Assembly: GCA_030848705.1 (NCBI GenBank)
Contig: JAUIZM010000017.1
Coordinates: forward strand, 310,001-374,000
Length of the DNA: 64,000 nucleotides
From: Heracleum sosnowskyi
Lineage: Eukaryota; Streptophyta; Magnoliopsida; Apiales; Apiaceae
Direction of reading: 5' to 3'
Numbering within the stretch: the stretch's first letter is position 1; every line of letters begins with the position of its first letter. Under the pieces are notes generated by a model. That model was not told where the DNA came from and ran no database searches. It was given only the letters and a program-made list of their open reading frames with translations. Made by a program: the position numbers and the translations under genes. Below, one piece after another: positions 58,801 to 64,000 of this stretch.

Positions 58801-61550
58801 CCGGCTATAATCAAATCAAAATGAACCCGGCTGATATAGCCAAGACTGCATTCATCACACACCGGGCTGTTTATGCCTACAAACTCATGCCATTTGGACT
58901 AAGGAACGCTGGGTCCACATACCAGCGAGCTATGGTGGAAATATTCAAGAGTCAGCTAGGAAGAAACCTGGAATCCTACGTTGATGACATGATAGCCAAG
59001 TCCACCAAAGTTCAGAACCACATTGCTGACTTGAAGGAATGTTTTGACAACCTAAGGAAGCAAGAAATGAAGCTGAACCCAGAGAAATGCACTTTCGGGG
59101 TGGAGGCTGGAAAATTTTTGGGATTCATGATTAGTCAAAGAGGAATTGAAGCTAACCCGGAAAAGATCAAGGCCATAAGAGAAATGAAGGAGCCCCGGAC
59201 TCAGAAGGACATACAGAAGCTAGCCGGGTCCCTGGCGGCTTTAAGAAGGTTCATCCCTAAACTTGCTGAACGCTGCTTACCTTTCTTTACACTGCTTAAA
59301 GGAGCTCAGAAGAAAAAGGAGATTATTTGGAGTCCGGAGTGCCAGAGCTCTTTTGAATCAATTAAAGAATACCTAGCCGAACCACCGGTTTTGACCAAAC
59401 CAGAACCCGGAGAGCCACTCAGCCTCTATCTCTCTGCAGGAAGCCTGACTGTGGGGGCAGCTCTAATCCGGGATCATGAAGGCCAGCAGAAACCAGTCTA
59501 CTATGTGAGCCAAGTGCTCAAGGATGCTGAGATACGTTATCCGAACCTTGAAAAATTTGCTTTCGCTTTGGTAACTGCATCTCGTAAATTGAGACATTAT
59601 TTCCAAGGGAGAGAGATTAAGGTAATAACTGATCAACCACTCAGGAAAATCATTCACAAACCTGATATCTCGGGAAGATTGGTTAACTGGGCTATTGAGT
59701 TAAGCCAATTCTCCCTCACCTTTGTCCCAAGAACATCAATCAAGGCTCAAGTTCTAGCCGACTTTATTGTGGAATGTTCTTTTCCCGAACCTGTTCACAC
59801 TTTAATGGAGGCAGAACCCGGGGAAGAGCCCACACCTGATCATGAAACCTGGATGTTGCATGTCGACGGCTCATCAACAAGCGAGAGATCGGGAGCCGGA
59901 CTTGTACTCAAGAGCCCGGACGGTTTTAAGATAAAGCAAGCAATCGGATTTCAATTCCAAGCAACAAACAATCAGGCGGAGTATGAAGCTATTTTAGCCG
60001 GACTCCGCCTAGCCCGAAACCTGAGAGTGAAAAAGCTAAAGATTTTCAGCGATTCCCAAATAGTGGTCAAGCAAACAACTGGAGATTATGTCGCGAAAGA
60101 CCCAATTTTGGGAAGGTACCAAGCCCTGGTTCAAGGTCACCTAGCCGTAATACCACAATTTGAAATAATCCAAGTCAGTAGAGAAGATAACACTGAGGCC
60201 GATATTCTATCCAAACTAGTCCAAAATTCAGCAGAATTGGATAGTTCGGTCTACTTTGAAGATTTGGAAAAACCAACGGTGGAGAAAGAAGAAATAATGG
60301 AGATAGACGACCAGCCTAGTTGGATGACTCCAATAGTCGTATATCTGGACAAAGGAGAACTCCCGTCTGACAAGAACCAAGCTCAAAGGTTGAAGGCCAA
60401 GGCCGCTAAGTTTTTTCTGGAAGATGGAATGCTTTATCGCCGGACTTACTCTGCACCAATTTTGAAGTGTGTTGGACCGGTGGAAGCTACATATTGTTTG
60501 GAAGAAGTTCATGAAGGCATATGTGGTGACCATATGGCTGCCAAAGCCCTGGCACACAAGATTATCAGACAAGGTTACTACTGGCCAACAATACACAATG
60601 ATGCTGTAGATTTCGTGAAAAAGTGTAAGAAGTGCCAACTGTTCAGTAATGTACCAAGACAGAGCCCGGTCATGCCTTCTTCAGTCCTGTCTCCAATACC
60701 ATTCGCAGTCTGGGGAATTGACATCATGGGTCCCTTCCCCCGGGCTAAAGGTGATCTGAGATATTTGCTAGTGGCAATTGATTATATGACCAAGTGGGCT
60801 GAAGCTAAGGCAATGAGAACAATCAACCAGCAGGATTGCATCCGGTTTATGGACAACATCCTAATGAGGTTCGGGCTACCAATGGTCCTAATTTCTGATA
60901 ATGGGCCACAATTTGTGGGATCCGAGTTCGAAGGCTACCTGAAAGAAAGGGGAATTAAGCACAAAAAGTCATCGGTTGCATACCCAAGAGGAAACGGCCA
61001 AGTTGAAGTTACAAACCGGATTTTGCTTAGAGGAATCGAGAAGAGACTACAGGAAAGCAAAAATAAGTGGCCCGAGGAGCTGCCAAACGTGTTATGGGCA
61101 TATAGGACTAGTCCCCGGACTAGCACTGGTGAAACCCCATTCAAACTTGCCTACGGCACTGAAGCTTTACTACCAATTGAAGTGGGAAATCCTTCCCACC
61201 GGGCCATAAATTTTGAAGAAATAGCTAATGAAGAAGGGTTGCAGACTAACTTGATTTTGATCGACGAAGTCCGGGATCAAGCTATTGAGAGGATGGAAAA
61301 ATACAAGGAAAAAACTAGAGAGTACTTTGGGAAGAAGGCCCGGGTTAAGAACTTTCAAGTTGGAGACCTGGTCCTTCGTGATACGGAGGCGTCTGATCCT
61401 ACCAATACCGGAAAACTCATGCCAAAGTGGGAAGGACCCTATAAGATAATGGAGGTAATCCGGGCTGGAACATACAAGTTGGTTCATTTGGATGGCTCTG
61501 AGGTCCCCAATACTTGGCATGGCCTTAGACTCCGAAAATTCTACCAGTAA
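55830..61550 (+). CDS. gag-pol: Element F gag-pol polyprotein (1906 aa, intact)
   Basis: One ORF starts at an ATG in good context (AACCATGGC). Rough positions: a charged coiled-coil N-terminus (about 60-220); the retrotransposon-gag domain (about 238-400); a Tat-type zinc knuckle CDYHETHGHTTENC (about 517); aspartic protease VLVDNGSSVNILF (about 632-644); reverse transcriptase with YVDDM (about 1050); first RNase H (about 1170-1300); second, archaeal-type RNase H starting WMLHVDGSS (about 1342); and integrase. The integrase has an HHCC finger (about 1560-1605) and a catalytic D,D(35)E triad in WGIDIMGPF (about 1629), SDNGPQF (about 1689) and GQVEVTNR (about 1725). All catalytic residues I can locate are present and there is no stop. 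The gene is unusually rich in CCGG compared with the homologous region of E. Confidence 0.97.
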   Translation: MARGSKSTMRPATSTPRQEPTPNPNPNTVEIPTPMALASQIIRPNDARVEIEVNKYKYTDVEMEAGLMENLTGNQIADAVRMYKEARMNEVDQNEHSNDSGESRRSRGSVFDRIGGRDKEGRKRTHHRTHSKNQDTEAEKLKKLAELREKIRVEEQAKLDLRVQKRIQEEEARILGKTHDRRRARAPSLDIISDEEEPQEDLMDMIHELQKKVGQDSGIDIGDTLTPFSYSLEATPRQKNLKHYNFDSFNGLGDPEEHVNYFEQIAMIYYYNDLTKCRFFASTLKSGAQRWFSRIPSRSIHNWKQFRESFLRRFRANKTHEMHMCHLETVRQARGEALAAYMKRFQEAINNVNNLDEREALTIFRRNLDPDNNERYVLDLIHKEPQSLAAAYSMAARFIKETDVLQAMRMTRQGLSPTRTDDRPKNNFHQDKKFKPNRQSNYIQSSQLTVPALLPDSSQKNESGQTKPKREPRPEPNWTPLNRARADILKEVRDKPFYYPPKPMLTAPENRSVHKHCDYHETHGHTTENCLSLKFFVEDQIKKGNMGQYVARRVADRGEGSGKDKNVVNVVMGGSNSPPRSPDSGDEVMMVQACPEQVITFSKDDFEGINPNHNEALVVSLDIADNEVRRVLVDNGSSVNILFKHTMDRMQLGSIRMNDCREDPLYGFGNNLVPIQGTLYLPVLFGTFPKQVSNLVKFYIINTPSSYNVILGRPALTKLQAITSTPHLKFKFPTPGGIGEVRGDFEMASRCYGQALVMAETDPENKRKANSYQKNISRKKHRYNQKKESGKEVQNIENTSAQTYLDQVVQARVQQYVSKSEMGKVEAAVELETIELEEGNPERKVKIGTGLDTVFKKELTELLREYADVFAWSPDDMPGLQESVAMHSLDVDPRKKPVKQKRRSFAPERQKAIDEEVEKLLKADIICEIKYPEWLANVVLVKKPNGKWRMCVDYTDLNAACPKDPYPLPSIDQLIDATAGHVMLSFMDAFSGYNQIKMNPADIAKTAFITHRAVYAYKLMPFGLRNAGSTYQRAMVEIFKSQLGRNLESYVDDMIAKSTKVQNHIADLKECFDNLRKQEMKLNPEKCTFGVEAGKFLGFMISQRGIEANPEKIKAIREMKEPRTQKDIQKLAGSLAALRRFIPKLAERCLPFFTLLKGAQKKKEIIWSPECQSSFESIKEYLAEPPVLTKPEPGEPLSLYLSAGSLTVGAALIRDHEGQQKPVYYVSQVLKDAEIRYPNLEKFAFALVTASRKLRHYFQGREIKVITDQPLRKIIHKPDISGRLVNWAIELSQFSLTFVPRTSIKAQVLADFIVECSFPEPVHTLMEAEPGEEPTPDHETWMLHVDGSSTSERSGAGLVLKSPDGFKIKQAIGFQFQATNNQAEYEAILAGLRLARNLRVKKLKIFSDSQIVVKQTTGDYVAKDPILGRYQALVQGHLAVIPQFEIIQVSREDNTEADILSKLVQNSAELDSSVYFEDLEKPTVEKEEIMEIDDQPSWMTPIVVYLDKGELPSDKNQAQRLKAKAAKFFLEDGMLYRRTYSAPILKCVGPVEATYCLEEVHEGICGDHMAAKALAHKIIRQGYYWPTIHNDAVDFVKKCKKCQLFSNVPRQSPVMPSSVLSPIPFAVWGIDIMGPFPRAKGDLRYLLVAIDYMTKWAEAKAMRTINQQDCIRFMDNILMRFGLPMVLISDNGPQFVGSEFEGYLKERGIKHKKSSVAYPRGNGQVEVTNRILLRGIEKRLQESKNKWPEELPNVLWAYRTSPRTSTGETPFKLAYGTEALLPIEVGNPSHRAINFEEIANEEGLQTNLILIDEVRDQAIERMEKYKEKTREYFGKKARVKNFQVGDLVLRDTEASDPTNTGKLMPKWEGPYKIMEVIRAGTYKLVHLDGSEVPNTWHGLRLRKFYQ

Positions 61551-61712
61551 GAAGATGGCAGCGACCGGATAGAGAATAAGGAGCTCCCAAAAGCCCAGAC
61601 TAGAATAAGAGCTTTGTATTCCTGATTTTTCTATAAATAAATCCGGTCTCGTTGTTTTGTTTTCCTTTCATATTATCATGTCCTTTTTAATTTCCAGTAA
61701 AATTCAACTTCT
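61551..61712 (+). other. Spacer after F gag-pol
   Basis: A short A+T-rich 3' untranslated stretch with no gene, leading into the tandem array. Confidence 0.5.
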
Positions 61713-62620
61713 TGTAATAACCCTGGCTCAGAGCCATAGGCATATCACGAAGCCAGGATCCCCAGCAATATGCAAATCAAGAGTCCGGTTCAGAATCAGG
61801 CCATGAGACCGGACTCACGAGCAATATGCAACTCTATTAACCCTGGCTCAGAGCCATAGGCATATCACGAAGCCAGGGTCCCCAGCAATATGCAAATAAA
61901 GAGTCCGGCTCAGAACCAAGCCATGAGACCGGACTCACGAGCAATACGCAATAAAACTAAATTCTTAGATTCTATTCTGTACAAAATCAAGAGTCCGGCT
62001 CATAACCAAGCCATGAGACCGGACTCACGAGCAATATGCATCAAACTAAATTCTTAGATTCTATTCTAAGTACAAAATCAAGAGTCCGGCTCATAACCAA
62101 GCCATGAGACCGGACTCACGAGCAATATGCATCAAATAAAATTCTTAGATTCTATTCTAAGTACAAAATCAAGAGTCCGGCTCAGAACCAAGCTATGAGA
62201 CCGGACTCACGAGCAATACGCATCAAATGAAAATCGTAGCTTCTATTCTAAGTACAAAATCAAGAGTCCGGCTCAGAACCAAGCTATGAGACCGGACTCA
62301 CGAGCAATACGCATCAAATGAAAATCTTAGCTTCTATTCTAAGTACAAAATCAAGAGTCCGGTTCAGAACCAAGCTATGAGACCGGACTCACGAGCAATA
62401 TGCATCAAATGAAAAGCTTAGCTTCTATTCTAAGTACAAAATCAAGAGTCCGGCTCAGGACCAAGCTATGAGACCGGACTCACGAGCAATACGCATCAAA
62501 TGAAAATCTTAGATTCTATTCTAAGTACAAAATCAAGAGTCCGGTCCAGAACCAAGCTACGAGACCGGATTCACGAGCAATATGCACTAAACCAAAGATA
62601 TTTTGGAAATTATTCAAAGT
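61713..62620. repeat. Tandem array with hairpin units in the F 3' region
   Basis: GAGTCCGG recurs at 61781, 61901, 61991, 62082, 62173, 62264, 62355, 62446 and 62537. The last seven are spaced exactly 91 bp. Each unit holds GAGTCCGG and, about 25 bases later, its reverse complement CCGGACTC, so every unit can fold. The first two units also carry a 120-bp-spaced segment with CCTGGCT...AGCCAGG inverted repeats (61721 and 61841). It lies between the sense pol and the antisense gene. Confidence 0.95.
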
Positions 62621-62918
62621 ACAAAAGCAAAGAAACCATGAGAGGTGGAAACAAGAAAAATAAACCAGGCAAAGATATTAATATCAAAACAACAATGAGA
62701 ACCCAGGCTATACAAATAGCCAGGAAACATTCTCCAAATGTTATGAAAACACTTTCCCAAGATAAAAGTAAAGACAGAAGCCCGGATTGTCAATACAACC
62801 CGGAAACACTTCTAATGTTGAGATCGATGGGTCAAAAGCAAAAATGTCAAAGTTACATGGGAATGCAACCCCAAAAAGCAAACGCAGTTGCATTAGTTCA
62901 TTCCGGAATGTGAATAGT
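62621..62918. other. Spacer between tandem array and antisense gene
   Basis: About 300 bp, A-rich, with no convincing gene. It would hold the 3' end of the antisense transcript. Confidence 0.45.
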
Positions 62919-64000
62919 TCATTTAGAAGGCTGAGGAGAATCCGGACCAGCTGGGATGACAAAGGGATTCGGGCCGTCATAAGGCATGGGCTCTCCAAGG
63001 CCGTCCTCAATGTCCTTTTTGGCTGCAACAAAATGGTCTATGAAGGATTCCCAGCAAGCGCCCGGGTCGGTCTTGAGATGCTTCTCAGCAACAACAAATG
63101 TCCGGTAAATCTCAGGAGCACCGGCTTCAGCAATAGCTAGGTCATAGGCATCAGATTTCTGAAACTCGGCGACAATCTCCTCCTTTGACTTGTTAAGCTT
63201 AGCCTGCAAATCTTCAAATTTATCCTTCATAACCCCGGACTCCTCCGTAACGCTCGCGACCTGGGCTTTAAGTTTAGAAATCTCAGAATCCAAATCAGCA
63301 ACCTTACTATCATAAGTCATCTTCAATGAGGACAACTCATTTTCCAGGCTTTGATTCCGGTCCTCTTTCTCCTTCAATTCTTGATTCAAGCTTTCCAACT
63401 CATGGACAAAAACAGTTGCAGCTCCACTGATCAGTGCCCCGGACTGCAAACATACATATGAGTGAAACGAAAATTAAGAACTCAAATTCACAAGGAAAAA
63501 CCATACTTACATGACCCCAGTACCCAATTGCACGTTTAAGAACAGCTATAACCCCGGCCCGCTTCATTTCTTCAACATCTTCATCTGTGGGAATGTCAGA
63601 GGCCATACTGGCAAGCTTCTTCAAATCACAGGATCCAACCATGACCGGCTGTCCACCAGGACCTTTACCTTTGTCATCAGAAATGATTTTCTCCGCAACA
63701 ACTTCAACCCGGGGCTTAGTGGGCGGTTTGCGACCCACATGAATCCTCCTCTTCTTAGGGGTCCGGTCATCAGGAATGTCAAGAGTTTCAATATCAACAG
63801 CTTCAACATTAGGGGCGGGATGGTTTAAGATCGGAGTACCGGACTCAGCACCTCCTTCTTTCATAGCACTAGACCCGGATCCTTCGCCAAGCTTCTTCGC
63901 CTTGTCATTATGGACCCCTGAAATCTTCCTTAGACACAAGGAAAAAGTATTGGAAGACATGATATCCTCCAACTCCGGTTTGTAGTGAGGAAAGCCTGAA
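62919..64000 (-). CDS. Antisense gene of element F, spliced coiled-coil protein (5' end outside)
   Basis: Two exons read on the strand opposite gag-pol. The upstream exon is open from the window edge to 63511 and encodes a Pro/Lys/Glu-rich, partly basic segment (KKRRIHVGRKPPTK), probably nuclear. An intron at 63444-63510 joins it in phase to a second exon ending at the stop at 62919. The second exon encodes a clear heptad coiled coil (about 63200-63400) followed by a globular, acidic C-terminus. Antisense ORFs at this position are known in Grande/Retand-type Tat elements; their function is not established. The reading frame is intact. The start codon is probably outside the window, though an ATG at 63960 is possible. 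Confidence 0.75.
63444..63510 (-). other. Predicted spliceosomal intron (67 nt) in the F antisense gene
   Basis: On the minus strand the donor reads CAT/GTAAGTATGG and the acceptor TTTGCAG/TCC, both close to plant consensus. Removing 67 nt restores one reading frame in phase 0 across the junction (Tyr-Trp-Gly-His then Ser-Gly-Ala). The intron is T-rich on the sense strand. Confidence 0.8.

Larger units (their letters stand above)
54488..64000 (+). mobile_element. Element F: young Tat-clade Ty3/gypsy element with antisense gene (3' end outside)
   Basis: F begins with TGATAGGC exactly where E departs from its E1 copy, and AAAGG at 54483-54487 is the likely TSD. The order is LTR, PBS, a 0.44-kb leader, one intact gag-pol ORF, a tandem-repeat array and an antisense gene open at the right edge. 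An antisense ORF and hypervariable tandem repeats downstream of pol are known in the Grande/Retand group of Tat elements. The unbroken 5.7-kb ORF implies recent activity. Confidence 0.92.

Noticed and set aside
62500..62913. A 137-codon plus-strand ORF after the F array
   Set aside because: It starts inside the tandem repeat and has low-complexity composition with no domain.
1..64000. tRNA, rRNA or other RNA genes and complete host genes
   Set aside because: I saw none. The tRNA-like words are primer-binding sites, and coding signals outside elements are limited to the weak stretch at 31925-32040.

Overview
This window looks like intergenic DNA from a large, repeat-rich plant genome, probably a eudicot. 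I see no complete host gene. Almost all of it is LTR retrotransposons inserted into one another. The support is plant Ty1/copia and Ty3/gypsy domains, primer-binding sites complementary to plant initiator tRNA-Met, TG...CA LTR ends, polypurine tracts and perfect 5-bp target-site duplications (TSDs). The species cannot be named from this sequence.

Left half (1-31171). Element A is an old, minus-strand copia element of the Sirevirus (SIRE/Maximus) type. Its 5' LTR is at 29820-31171 and its left end lies outside the window. It has been hit three times. An unnamed element (Z) ends at 69 inside A's integrase. Element B, a 13.1-kb Sirevirus (2099-15243, TSD AAACT), sits in A's gag. Element C, a 13.6-kb Tekay-like gypsy chromovirus with 4.5-4.7-kb LTRs and a decayed interior (15970-29534, TSD ACATT), also sits in A's gag.

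Middle and right (31172-64000). A 0.9-kb spacer may hold a receptor-kinase-like remnant. Then comes an internal-LTR-internal arrangement of a defective Tat-clade gypsy family: E1 tail 32079-33625, LTR 33626-34722, E body 34723-54487. The E body is split inside its reverse transcriptase by element D, another 13.6-kb Sirevirus (37750-51326, TSD GTATC). At 54488 the E tail is cut by element F, a young Tat element. F has one intact 1906-residue gag-pol ORF, a 91-bp tandem array containing hairpins, and a spliced antisense gene that runs off the right edge.

Gene layout. Sireviruses B and D share the order LTR-PBS-gag-pol-spacer-additional ORF-PPT-LTR. Gag supplies the particle protein and pol supplies protease, integrase, reverse transcriptase and RNase H. 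The long extra ORF, called envelope-like in this genus, has no proven role. Both copies carry inactivating stops. F is the only element whose visible coding sequence looks functional.

The most interesting pattern is that each family carries its own short, often palindromic motif at high density in LTRs and other cis regions: RTCAACGRAA in B, AAACTATCGAA in D, GGAATGACTATC in A, AAGGATAAGACTTATCCTT in E, GTCCGG/CCGGAC in F and an AT palindrome in C. In B and F the motif also enters coding sequence.
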